From assembly GCF_002795305.1 (NCBI RefSeq), contig NZ_PGGC01000071.1:1-36274 (forward strand): a stretch of DNA of 36,274 nucleotides. The letters are read 5' to 3'. Position numbers and translations under genes: made by a program. Source of the stretch: Aeromonas cavernicola. GTDB lineage: Bacteria; Pseudomonadota; Gammaproteobacteria; Enterobacterales; Aeromonadaceae. This document shows, in pieces, positions 1-8,600 of the stretch; position 1 is the stretch's first letter; the number at the start of each line of letters is the position of its first letter. A model generated the notes under the pieces. It had not been told where the DNA came from, did no database searches, and saw only the letters and a program-made list of their open reading frames with translations.

Positions 1-186
1 CAATACGGCATGATTGAGCGGGTGCTCAGAACACTGAAAGAGCAATGTGCACATAGGCAGAGGTTCGAGACGTTACAACATGCCAGTAGAGTGATTGGCG
101 AGTGGCTTCAGTTTTCCAACCGGAAGCGCCCTCATCAGGCGCTAAAGATGAAAACCCCGGCGCAGGCCTATGCCCAAGCCGCTTAG
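1..186 (+). CDS. IS3-family transposase OrfB, C-terminal part (partial)
   Basis: The window opens in frame inside this gene and 61 codons remain before the TAG stop. The peptide carries IERVLRTLKEQ, which fits the last (E) part of the DDE catalytic region, and then NRKRPHQALKMKTPAQAYA, the usual C-terminal signature of IS3-family integrase-type transposases. An element end may follow at about 187-208: the sequence there ends in ggtca, whose reverse complement begins TGACC as IS3-family ends often do, but the partner repeat is outside the window. The 5' part, frame and intactness of the element cannot be judged. The family call is firm; the subgroup is not. Confidence 0.85.
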   Translation, partial: QYGMIERVLRTLKEQCAHRQRFETLQHASRVIGEWLQFSNRKRPHQALKMKTPAQAYAQAA

Positions 187-676
187 TTGTGCAGGAATAG
201 CTAGGTCATTAGAGGATGGTAGTAATCAGATCACAGCTTCCCCAGTTAGTTCCATTCACACAGGATTGATTTGGGAAACAATGCCCAATAAATAGATAGA
301 ACGGTTTATTTAATTGGACATTAAATGAGCACTTTGTTATTTGTATGAAAATAAATCATCCCATAAATAGTTTTTAATCGATGGACTATAGTGTCAATAT
401 GTTAATGTTGATATGATAGATTTTAATGTAAGTTATTTCTCATTTTGTGGTGAGACGTTTAGTCCTTACGTAAGTGGTTATGAGATGACCAATAGGTAAG
501 TTTACTTTGTTAACATGACATAAATGAGTGATGACATTATTATTATGGCCGATATATCAGATGTGTTTATATCTGCATTTTAGTAAAAGTGGCGCGACTT
601 ATTGATGTCGAAGTAGTATACGCAAGGCAATTCGGATGGATGACAGAATTGGCCTAAAAAGCAGTGACAGGATGCT
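187..676. other. AT-rich intergenic region upstream of the lap operon
   Basis: About 490 bases without a credible gene, between the IS3 transposase stop and lapB. It presumably holds the lapB promoter, but I could not pick a convincing -35/-10 or sigma-54 pair. A GG/GC-like pair near 590-610 has the wrong spacing. An AGGA ribosome-binding site sits a few bases before the lapB ATG. The first 20 or so bases probably belong to the IS end. Confidence 0.5.
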
Positions 677-2821
677 ATGCAAGCAGAAACTGACCATATC
701 GATGAATTGTTAGAATGCCTCGTTTTCTTGACCCGTTTCTATGGGGTTCCTAACAGTCAAGATGCCTTAACGACAGGACTGCCGTTAGTTGCCGGCCGCT
801 TAACCCCAATGTTGTTTAGCCGCGCGGCTGAACGAGGGGGGCTTTCCGCGCGTGAGGTTATACAGCCTCTTCCCTCTATATCATCACTCTTATTGCCTTG
901 TGTGCTACAACTGCAAAATGGTTGTGCTTGTATCTTACTTGAATGGAACGAAGATAGAACACAAGGTAAGGTGGTCTTCCCCCAAGCTGGTGATGCAGCA
1001 CAATGGTTGAGTATTAACCAATTGGCGGATGAATATATTGGCAAGTTGTTCTTCGTAAAAAAACAATTCAGGTTTGATGAGCGTTCCCCCCAGGTACTAA
1101 AAACCCGTGATGGTCATTGGTTTTGGAGTACCTTATTTGAATCTAGAGGTATCTATCAGGATGTGCTGATTGCCTCTATTCTTATAAATATATTCGCGAT
1201 TGCTAGCCCATTATTTACGATGAATGTCTATGACAAAATAGTGCCAAACTTAGCTTTTGACTCTTTATGGGTATTAGCTGTAGGCGCTATGGTTGTTTTT
1301 ACATTTGATTTATTAATGCGTCAATTGCGCAGTTATTTTATCGATATAGCAGGAAAAAAATCTGACGTTATATTATCAGCAAAGATTTTTGCCAAAGTGA
1401 TGGGCATGCGAATGGAGTCTCGTCCCGCGTCAACGGGTGCATTTGCTAAGCATTTACAAGAGTTTGAATCAGTACGGGAGTTCTTTACCTCTGCAACAGT
1501 ATCGACACTGATCGACCTTCCATTTGCTATTTTTTTCCTATTTATAATTTGGATCTTCGCAGGTGTCATGGTTGTTATCCCTATTATTGCTATGCTTATT
1601 TTGATTGGCTATAGCCTGTATATTCAGGAGCCACTTAAAAAATCTATCGAAGAAGGTTCTCGCTTGGCCTCTCAGAAAAACGCTAATTTAATCGAGAGTA
1701 TTGCGGGATTAGAAACAGTTAAGATATTTGGTGCTGAAGGTATGTTTCAGTCTCGGTGGGAACAAGCGGTATCTCATATATCTACTTGGGGTGTACAAAC
1801 TCGTCGTATTACTAATTCAATGTCCTCACTTGCTAGTTATATACAGCAGGTGGTGACTGTTGGTCTGGTCATTGTCGGTGTTTATCAAATTTCGGAAGGT
1901 TTAGTTACCATGGGTGGCATGATTGCTGCTGTTATGCTATCGAGTCGAGCTATTGCTCCGATGGTTCAGCTATCAGTCCTCTCTACCCGTTATAATCAAG
2001 CACGGTCTGCGCTAGCCATCCTAGAAAAAATCATGTTGACACCGAGTGAACAAGAAGAGGGGAAGCAATATATTCATCATCCGGTTATTTCTGGCAAAAT
2101 AGAATTTGATAAAGTGTCATTTAAATATCCAGGTAGTGAGATTAACACTCTTCGCAGTATTAATATTACGATCTTGCCGGGAGAGAAAGTTGCTATTATT
2201 GGACGAATTGGTGCTGGTAAAACAACGTTAGAAAAATTATTAATGGGATTGTATCGTCCTACCGATGGTTCGGTACGTTTAGATGGTTTTGAACTTGATC
2301 AATTACCTGCATCTGTCATTAGGAGAAATATTGGTTGTGTTCCTCAAGATGTGACACTTTTCTTTGGTTCTGTTCGTGACAATATTATGCTTGGGAATCC
2401 ATTAGTGGATGATGAGCGAGTATTGCGTGCAGCCAAGCGAGCTGGAGTGACTAACTTTACGAATCGAGATGCCAATGGTTTAGATAGACAGATAGGAGAA
2501 GGGGGGCGCCAGTTATCTGGTGGTCAGCGTCAAGCTATCTTGCTTGCAAGAGCATTACTTAACGATCCCCCGATTCTAGTGATGGATGAACCAACCTCTA
2601 ATATGGACAATCAATCTGAATTGCAGGTTAAGCATGAACTTGCCAAATTGGGGCCTGAGACGACGTTAATTCTGATTACTCACAAAACGTCAATGCTAGA
2701 TGTTGCCTCAAGGGTGATAGTGGTTGAGCAAGGAATGGTTGTTGCTGATGGTCCAAGAGAAGTTGTATTGCAACAATTGAAAGAAGGTAAGGTCCGAGTG
2801 CAAGAGGTCTCACATGGTTAA
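677..2821 (+). CDS. lapB: LapB-type type I secretion ABC transporter
   Basis: Inner-membrane ATPase/permease that would power export of a large repeat adhesin through a LapB-LapC-LapE channel. In 714 residues it has an N-terminal C39-like domain (about 1-130), a six-helix membrane region (about 155-425) and an ATPase domain. The Walker A is GRIGAGKTT (509-517), the signature LSGGQ (613-617), Walker B ILVMDE (633-638) and the H-loop His 669. The C39 domain looks degenerate: DEL stands where active peptidases have DCG and no catalytic His is apparent. That matches LapB/HlyB transporters that keep the substrate uncleaved. The gene overlaps lapC by 8 bases. An RTX-toxin exporter is the alternative, but linkage to lapG and lapD favours the adhesin role. 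Confidence 0.9.
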   Translation: MQAETDHIDELLECLVFLTRFYGVPNSQDALTTGLPLVAGRLTPMLFSRAAERGGLSAREVIQPLPSISSLLLPCVLQLQNGCACILLEWNEDRTQGKVVFPQAGDAAQWLSINQLADEYIGKLFFVKKQFRFDERSPQVLKTRDGHWFWSTLFESRGIYQDVLIASILINIFAIASPLFTMNVYDKIVPNLAFDSLWVLAVGAMVVFTFDLLMRQLRSYFIDIAGKKSDVILSAKIFAKVMGMRMESRPASTGAFAKHLQEFESVREFFTSATVSTLIDLPFAIFFLFIIWIFAGVMVVIPIIAMLILIGYSLYIQEPLKKSIEEGSRLASQKNANLIESIAGLETVKIFGAEGMFQSRWEQAVSHISTWGVQTRRITNSMSSLASYIQQVVTVGLVIVGVYQISEGLVTMGGMIAAVMLSSRAIAPMVQLSVLSTRYNQARSALAILEKIMLTPSEQEEGKQYIHHPVISGKIEFDKVSFKYPGSEINTLRSINITILPGEKVAIIGRIGAGKTTLEKLLMGLYRPTDGSVRLDGFELDQLPASVIRRNIGCVPQDVTLFFGSVRDNIMLGNPLVDDERVLRAAKRAGVTNFTNRDANGLDRQIGEGGRQLSGGQRQAILLARALLNDPPILVMDEPTSNMDNQSELQVKHELAKLGPETTLILITHKTSMLDVASRVIVVEQGMVVADGPREVVLQQLKEGKVRVQEVSHG

Positions 2822-4238
2822 CGGGCTTTTTGGCAGGATGAAAACAAAGCCTTCGGATGAGGTTCTACCCAACCAAGAGCATTTGGCATTTATTGATGAT
2901 GGTGCAGCTGCCGTATTGCTCAGTACACCCACTCATGCGCGTATTTTATTATGGTGCTGTTTTCTTTTTTTTATGAGTGCAATTACTTGGGCAGCCTGGG
3001 CAGAATTGGATGAGGTTACGATTGGTCAGGGTAAAGTTATTCCTTCTCGTCAGCTACAAGTTATTCAAAATCTTGAAGGTGGGATCGTCAAAGAGATTTT
3101 TGTTAAGGAAGGAGACATCGTTGAAAAAGGGCAGCCTTTGCTTCGTATAGATGACACTCGCTTTCGTTCAGATTTTCGAGAGCGTGAACAAGAGCTTGTA
3201 ACACTAAAAGGTGGTATTGCCCGTTTACGTGCTGAAATGGCAAGCGTTGTAGTAAAAAATGATCCGACACTTGGCTGGCGTGAGCAGGTCGTGATTGAGG
3301 AGGCACCTATCCAGTTTCCTGATGGTTTTGAAGGATTATTTACTGAGTATGCTGCACGTGAACGTTCAGTCCAAAAAGATCGGATAACTAATTTGAAGAA
3401 TCAGCTCTATATTCTTGGCCAGCAAATTGAGCAGAAAGAACAAGAAATGATAGAACTCAATGCCAAAATTAAGACAGTCAATCGTAGTGTTGAGTTAGCT
3501 AAGCAAGAACTTAATATAAGTAGACCATTGGCAAAAGAAGGAATTGTACCTCAAGTTGAACTGATTAAGCTTGAACGGCAAGTAAATGAGATGGAGGGAG
3601 AATTAGAGAGTAACCGATTGCTTATTCCTAAACTCAACTCAGTTTTACGAGAAACCATTTCTAAACGTAATGATATCGCTCTGACTTTCCGTGCTGATTC
3701 TCAAACCGAGCTTAATGAAAAACAAGGTCAGTTGGGCCAGCTTTCAGAAGGACAAGTTGGGTTAAGAGATCGAGTAGACCGCACCAGTGTTATTGCACCA
3801 CTAAAGGGTACTATTAAGAAACTCAAAATTAACACTCTCGGTGGTGTCGTACAACCAGGTATGGATTTAATGGAGATAGTACCATTAGAAGATACTCTAT
3901 TAGTCGAGTCTAAAATATCACCTAAAGATATTGCATTTTTACGCCCAGGATTGGATGCTGTCGTTAAAATCACGGCTTATGACTTCACTATTTATGGTGG
4001 ATTACATGGCAAAGTTGAACAGATCAGTGCCGATTCGATTCAAGATGAAGACGGAAATGCTTTTTATCTCGTTCGTGTCCGCACAGAAAAAAGCTATCTA
4101 GGCGATGAACTTAATGTTCTTCCAATCATTCCTGGAATGTTAGCGAGTACGGATATTATTACAGGTAAAAAAAGCGTCTTAGACTATCTATTGAAGCCGA
4201 TCTTAAGGGCTAAACAGTCTGCCTTGCGCGAACGATAA
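2814..4238 (+). CDS. lapC: LapC-type membrane fusion protein (HlyD family)
   Basis: Periplasmic adaptor that bridges the LapB transporter to the outer-membrane LapE. The 474-residue protein has a short cytoplasmic N-terminus, one membrane helix at about 44-62, a lipoyl/beta-barrel half-motif around 70-112 (EGGIVKEIFVKEGD), a long charged coiled coil at about 120-300, and a C-terminal barrel with the second lipoyl half near 325-350. This order is typical of HlyD-family type I adaptors, and the length is normal. The ATG lies inside the end of lapB, suggesting translational coupling. The family is certain; the lap name rests on the gene neighbourhood. Confidence 0.9.
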   Translation: MVNGLFGRMKTKPSDEVLPNQEHLAFIDDGAAAVLLSTPTHARILLWCCFLFFMSAITWAAWAELDEVTIGQGKVIPSRQLQVIQNLEGGIVKEIFVKEGDIVEKGQPLLRIDDTRFRSDFREREQELVTLKGGIARLRAEMASVVVKNDPTLGWREQVVIEEAPIQFPDGFEGLFTEYAARERSVQKDRITNLKNQLYILGQQIEQKEQEMIELNAKIKTVNRSVELAKQELNISRPLAKEGIVPQVELIKLERQVNEMEGELESNRLLIPKLNSVLRETISKRNDIALTFRADSQTELNEKQGQLGQLSEGQVGLRDRVDRTSVIAPLKGTIKKLKINTLGGVVQPGMDLMEIVPLEDTLLVESKISPKDIAFLRPGLDAVVKITAYDFTIYGGLHGKVEQISADSIQDEDGNAFYLVRVRTEKSYLGDELNVLPIIPGMLASTDIITGKKSVLDYLLKPILRAKQSALRER

Positions 4239-4274
4239 GCAAATAATCTAAAGATAATATGACTGGAGATAACA

Positions 4275-5597
4275 ATGAAAAAAACGATTGTTGCCATGCT
4301 GGTGAGTGGCACAACCCTTTTGTCAGTGCCTAGTCAAGCACTGACGTTAGAAGAATCGGTTGCTCAGACATTAGCTACTCATCCCAAAATAAAAGAAGCA
4401 TTTAGTCTCTATCTGGCTCGAGTTTATCAGCATGAAGGCGCTAAAGGTGGCTACTACCCAACGCTTGATTTGCGTGGAGGTGTTGGTTACGAAAAGACGG
4501 ATAGTCCATCGATACGTAACAACAGGGTTAGTGTTGATGATTCGATGACTCGCAAAGAAGCCGGTCTAAGTTTACGGCAAATGCTCTTTGACGGTTTTGA
4601 TGTCAGCAATAATGTGTCTCGCACCAAAGCAGAAGCGAATGCTCAACGATTAGCAATGCTCTCTGAAGCTGAAAATACAGCTCTTCGTGTAGCAGAAGTT
4701 TATTTAAATATGTTACGCCAACAAGAAATTTTGGAGCTGTCAAAGCAAAATCTAGAAACACATGAGCAGATACGCAGTGATATCAATAAACGCACGGATT
4801 CAGGACTCGGCTCCACCGCAGACCAGACCCAAATTGAAGGACGTGTTGCTCGTGCTTATGCGAATCAAGCCGCTGCTGAAAATAATTATCTTGATGCAGA
4901 AAGCGAATATATTCGGGTAATTAATGAAACACCAAAAGATTTAGTTCAGCCAACGCCTGTGAGTGACCTCGTGCCAGGTAACTTGGCGGATGCTTTGAAG
5001 AAAGCCACGGAAGTTCATCCTACTTTACTGTCATCGTTACAAGATATTGAAGCCGCTAAATATCAGTATGAAGGGGCTAAATCTGGTTTCTATCCAAACG
5101 TTACCTTTGAAGTCGATCAAAATTGGAATGAAGATATCGATGCTGTGGAAGGACGTAATGATGACCTTACTGCAATGATAAGAATGAGATATAACTTATT
5201 CCGTGGCGGCTCTGATGTAGCTGAAAGTAATACCACATCAGCACTTTATAATCAGTCTAAAGATGTTCATTTAAATGCATTTCGTCAGGTTGAGGAAGGG
5301 ACCCGCTTAGCATGGAATGCTAAAGAGTCGCTCGCAAAACAGAAAGTCTTTCTAAAAGAACATGTAGATGCTAGCTATGATACCGTTCAAGCATATAAGA
5401 AACAGTTTGGTTTAGGTGAACGAACATTATTGGATGTATTAAACACTGAAAACGAACTTTTTGAAGCTCGTCGTAGCTACATTATTGCAGAATATGATTC
5501 ATTGTTGGCGGATTACCGTATTTTAAATGCCACAGGTAATCTGCTTAATGCCTTCAGTGTCAAGCAACCTGAGGAGTGGCAAGCAAAGGTTCAATGA
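4275..5597 (+). CDS. lapE: LapE-type TolC-like outer-membrane channel
   Basis: Outer-membrane component of the type I secretion system. The 440 residues begin with a signal peptide (MKKTIVAMLVSG... cut after SQA, about residue 22). Two TolC-type repeats follow, each with the amphipathic pattern LEESVAQTLATHP / LADALKKATEVHP and the YNLFRGGSD-like strand. Near the C-terminus is the usual YKKQFGLGERTLLDVLNTENELFEARRS-type motif. It starts 36 bases after lapC, with GGAG upstream of the ATG, so it is in the same transcript. A terminator-like hairpin follows (5628-5658). Confidence 0.9.
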   Translation: MKKTIVAMLVSGTTLLSVPSQALTLEESVAQTLATHPKIKEAFSLYLARVYQHEGAKGGYYPTLDLRGGVGYEKTDSPSIRNNRVSVDDSMTRKEAGLSLRQMLFDGFDVSNNVSRTKAEANAQRLAMLSEAENTALRVAEVYLNMLRQQEILELSKQNLETHEQIRSDINKRTDSGLGSTADQTQIEGRVARAYANQAAAENNYLDAESEYIRVINETPKDLVQPTPVSDLVPGNLADALKKATEVHPTLLSSLQDIEAAKYQYEGAKSGFYPNVTFEVDQNWNEDIDAVEGRNDDLTAMIRMRYNLFRGGSDVAESNTTSALYNQSKDVHLNAFRQVEEGTRLAWNAKESLAKQKVFLKEHVDASYDTVQAYKKQFGLGERTLLDVLNTENELFEARRSYIIAEYDSLLADYRILNATGNLLNAFSVKQPEEWQAKVQ

Positions 5598-5627
5598 AAT
5601 ATATTATACCGATGAATAGGAAAAATT

Positions 5628-5662
5628 GATAAGGTGATGACACAGGTATCACCTTATCTTTA
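5628..5662 (+). terminator. Terminator-like hairpin after lapE
   Basis: GATAAGGTGAT pairs with ATCACCTTATC (11 bp, 9-base loop). It is preceded by an A-run and followed by CTTTAC, a short T tract. It probably separates, or attenuates between, lapBCE and lapGD. Confidence 0.55.
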
Positions 5663-5703
5663 CAAACTATATTTGGAATTAATCTCGAAGTGGTAATATT
5701 TAA

Positions 5704-6459
5704 TTGCAATACATAATATGTGTATATCAAAAAGTATTGCTGTATATTTTAAACCGGTCTCGCTGGATTTTATTGGGAATTTTTTATTCCTTTATTTTTC
5801 TATTTATAGCTTCTATCTCCTTGGTATTATCTGCACAGCAACTATTGTTACAGAGTGATCTCAATCTGGTAAAGCGAGTGGAGCTGGTCTATGGCATACG
5901 TGCTGCGAAGCGAGTGAGAAGTTGGCGTACTATGGTCATGGAGCATCAAGATAACATATTAAAAGAAACTGAAAAACTTAAGTTGGTAAATAGTTTTTTT
6001 AATAGAATGTATTTTATTGATGATATTAAACTATGGCAAAGAAAAGATTATTGGTCTACCCCAACCGAATTCTTGGGAGCGGCAGGTGGTGACTGCGAGG
6101 ATTTTAGCATCGCAAAGTATTACACGTTACTTGAACTAGGTATTCCTGATGAGAAAATCCGGCTAGTTTATGTCAAAGCGTTAAACTATAATATTTTTCA
6201 TATGGTGGTTGCTTATTATGAAACACCTTCTGCTATACCAGTGATATTAGATAATTTAATGACTGATATACGTCTGGCGACCGCAAGAAAAGATTTGGTT
6301 CCTATATATAGTTTTAATGGTAGTCACTTGTGGTTGATGAAAGCGCGTGCTCAAGGTGAAATGGTAGGAGAAGCAACTCGCTTAGGGTTGTGGAACGATG
6401 TACGTAATCGAATAACATCTGAACGACTGGCTCAGCCGATAATCAAATTGGATGATTAA
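5704..6459 (+). CDS. lapG: LapG-type periplasmic cysteine protease
   Basis: Transglutaminase-like cysteine protease (DUF920, peptidase family C93) that cleaves the N-terminal region of LapA-type adhesins to release them when c-di-GMP falls. One membrane helix lies near residues 21-45, placing the rest in the periplasm. The catalytic triad is visible: Cys131 in GGDCEDF, His166 in HMVVAY and Asp183 in ILDNL. This spacing is close to the Pseudomonas LapG triad. No ATG is available upstream of the helix in this frame. The TTG at 5704, with a GAAG some 13 bases upstream, is the best guess, so the N-terminus is uncertain. It is followed 3 bases later by lapD. Confidence 0.88.
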   Translation: MQYIICVYQKVLLYILNRSRWILLGIFYSFIFLFIASISLVLSAQQLLLQSDLNLVKRVELVYGIRAAKRVRSWRTMVMEHQDNILKETEKLKLVNSFFNRMYFIDDIKLWQRKDYWSTPTEFLGAAGGDCEDFSIAKYYTLLELGIPDEKIRLVYVKALNYNIFHMVVAYYETPSAIPVILDNLMTDIRLATARKDLVPIYSFNGSHLWLMKARAQGEMVGEATRLGLWNDVRNRITSERLAQPIIKLDD

Positions 6460-6462
6460 CCT

Positions 6463-8388
6463 ATGACGCTTTATCGACAGTTATTAATAACAATGTTGCT
6501 GCTATTCGGCTTGTTATTCTTGATAACATATTGGGTACAGTTTAGCTCTACCCGTAGTTATCTACAGCAGCAGCAAGAAACCAACTTGAATAATACCGCT
6601 ACTTCACTGGGCTTAGCGCTTACCCCCTATCTGGATGATGGTGATAAGTTAGGTGCTGAATCTGTAATTCAAGCTGTTTTCGATGGCGGTTATTACAGAA
6701 CTATTCGATTGGAGTTACTCACTTCTCAAGAGGTGGTTGAGCAGATAAACGCTAGCACCATTCAAGGAGTACCTGATTGGTTTGTTAAATTAGGATTATT
6801 CCCAGAGATAATAAACGAATCCATTTTAACATCGGGTTGGTTACAACTAGGGAAGTTAAAGATCATTGGTCATTCTGGCCAAGCTTATCATGAACTATGG
6901 GCTGGCATGAGTCGGTTAGCTAGCTGGTTTATTGTCGGCTTTTTAGTAATGACAATTTTACTGATGCGTGCACTTCATTTTTTGCTTAGACCACTTAAGC
7001 AAATTTGTGATCAAGCTGTAGAAATAGAACAACATCACTTTAGTCATGTTATTCCAGAGCCAAAAACTCATGAATTAAAGCAGGTAGTACAAGCGATCAA
7101 TACGCTCACAAATAAATTGGAAGTGCAGTTCCAAGAGCAGGCAGATGAGGCTGAATTATTACGTGAACATGTGTATGTCGATGCGGTATCTGGTCTAGGT
7201 AACCGAGCTTATTTCATCGGTCAAGTGAATGCTTGGATTGCAGATTCGGGAAGAGGTGGGGTGATGTTGGTTGCTGTCGATATGCTGGAGGATATCTATC
7301 GTGATGAGGGATATGCTGCACGTGACAGTATGGTTAAATCAATAGCTAGTGCTTTACGTGAGTTGTTGCAAGGATGGAGTGGCTCTGCTGTCGCAAGGAT
7401 CTCTGCTGTTGAGTACGCGGTGCTTTGCCCGACAAATGGTTCACAACAGCTACTTGAGTTAGCAGAACAGATTAATAGCCGTATCGCTGCGCTTGTGGTT
7501 AATCCGATGACGTCTGGTCAGGCGCTTTCAGTGATCGGAATTGCAGAGCAAGATGGTGATGATGATCTCTCTATATTATTAACAAAGGCAGACAATGCGT
7601 TGGCTAAAGCCCGGAATGAACGCCGTGGTGCAGTAGTAATGGCAGCGGGCTATCGTCCTGGAATGATGGGAAAGCTTGCTTGGCGAGAGCTTGTGGAGGA
7701 TGCCATTTTATGTCAGCGCTGGAGTTTTAAAGCACAGCCAGCATGTCGTTTTGTCGATGGCAGTCAGTTGCATGCTGAGTTATTCGCATCGATCTCTCGT
7801 GATGGTATAGACTATCTAGCCAGTCAGTTTTTACCTGTTATTGAGCAATTTGATATGGGGAGGCAATTTGACCGAGCAATTTTGACAGCAACGGTTGGAT
7901 TACTTAAACAGCAGTTAGAATTAACGTTGGCTGTTAATATTACGATAGGTACATTTTGCTCGGGTGAAGTATTAAATTGGTTGCCAAAATTCTTATCAGA
8001 GAATGAAAATTTAAAAAGTAGGTTGTTATTTGAAGTGCCTGAAACTGCAATTGTTAAATATAGAGAACATGTGTCAAAATTTATTAATTTACTGCGCGAG
8101 CATGGCTTTAAATGGGGTGTAGATCACTATGGCAGGCATTTTCAGTCGTTGGATTACCTTAAAATGCTCTCACCTAGCTATGTAAAAGTTGATCATGGCT
8201 ATACCAGTCAGATTTTAAATCCTAGTACAGACACCTCATTTTTGTCTGCTGTATGTCGTGCTGCACATAATGCGGGTGCGCTAACGATCGCTACGCGTGT
8301 AGAAAATGAAGTTGAAGTGGCAGTATTAGCTAAATTGCATATTGATGGATATCAAGGATTTGTTCATTCAACGTTTAAGTTGTCTTGA
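6463..8388 (+). CDS. lapD: LapD-type c-di-GMP receptor (degenerate GGDEF-EAL)
   Basis: Inner-membrane receptor that, when its EAL domain binds c-di-GMP, holds LapG and so keeps the adhesin on the cell. In 641 residues: membrane helix 1 (about 7-26), a periplasmic LapD/MoxY-type domain (about 27-150), helix 2 (about 152-172), HAMP (about 173-225), then GGDEF and EAL domains. Trp126 in SGWLQLG is at the position of the LapD tryptophan that plugs LapG. The GGDEF motif is SAVEY (314-318). The EAL site reads HAELF (437-441), so both domains should be enzymatically dead, as in known LapD. It follows lapG by 3 bases. Confidence 0.92.
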   Translation: MTLYRQLLITMLLLFGLLFLITYWVQFSSTRSYLQQQQETNLNNTATSLGLALTPYLDDGDKLGAESVIQAVFDGGYYRTIRLELLTSQEVVEQINASTIQGVPDWFVKLGLFPEIINESILTSGWLQLGKLKIIGHSGQAYHELWAGMSRLASWFIVGFLVMTILLMRALHFLLRPLKQICDQAVEIEQHHFSHVIPEPKTHELKQVVQAINTLTNKLEVQFQEQADEAELLREHVYVDAVSGLGNRAYFIGQVNAWIADSGRGGVMLVAVDMLEDIYRDEGYAARDSMVKSIASALRELLQGWSGSAVARISAVEYAVLCPTNGSQQLLELAEQINSRIAALVVNPMTSGQALSVIGIAEQDGDDDLSILLTKADNALAKARNERRGAVVMAAGYRPGMMGKLAWRELVEDAILCQRWSFKAQPACRFVDGSQLHAELFASISRDGIDYLASQFLPVIEQFDMGRQFDRAILTATVGLLKQQLELTLAVNITIGTFCSGEVLNWLPKFLSENENLKSRLLFEVPETAIVKYREHVSKFINLLREHGFKWGVDHYGRHFQSLDYLKMLSPSYVKVDHGYTSQILNPSTDTSFLSAVCRAAHNAGALTIATRVENEVEVAVLAKLHIDGYQGFVHSTFKLS

Positions 8389-8434
8389 TATATCGCGATT
8401 AGTTATTTTAATACTATTTTTTAGCTTTTAATTA

Positions 8435-8478
8435 ATAATTACCCATGACTAAATTATAATTTAGTCATGGGTAATTAT
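8435..8478. terminator. 44-bp perfect palindrome between convergent genes
   Basis: Two 22-base arms meet with no spacer at 8456/8457. Each arm reads ATAATTACCCATGACTAAAT then TA at the centre. It lies between lapD (+) and the methyltransferase gene (-), which converge, so a two-way terminator is the simplest reading. Neither strand has a strong T tract directly after the stem, so a protein-binding site or a recombination relic is possible. Confidence 0.5.
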
Positions 8479-8493
8479 ATTCTGATTTGAGGT

Positions 8494-8580
8494 TTGAGTG
8501 GTTGTGATAGATATTTTATATCAACCGCTCAATATATATAAAAATAAATATGTAGTCTACATCGAATTTTTACATTCGAT
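8494..8580. repeat. Two further inverted repeats in the lapD/methyltransferase gap
   Basis: TTGAGTGGTTG (8494-8504) pairs with CAACCGCTCAA (8522-8532), with one G-T position. ATCGAAT (8561-8567) pairs with ATTCGAT (8574-8580). The second lies about 20 bases past the methyltransferase stop on the minus strand and could terminate it, though no clear T tract follows. Confidence 0.35.
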
Positions 8581-8600
8581 TCATTTTAGTTACTAGCACA

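Noticed and set aside
187-208. Defined right inverted repeat of the IS3 element
   Set aside because: The TGACC-like end is plausible, but the left end is outside the window, so it cannot be confirmed.
757-1044. Minus-strand open frame inside lapB
   Set aside because: Lies opposite a clear domain-bearing gene, low-complexity composition, no ribosome site. The same applies to the other frames antisense to real genes across the window.
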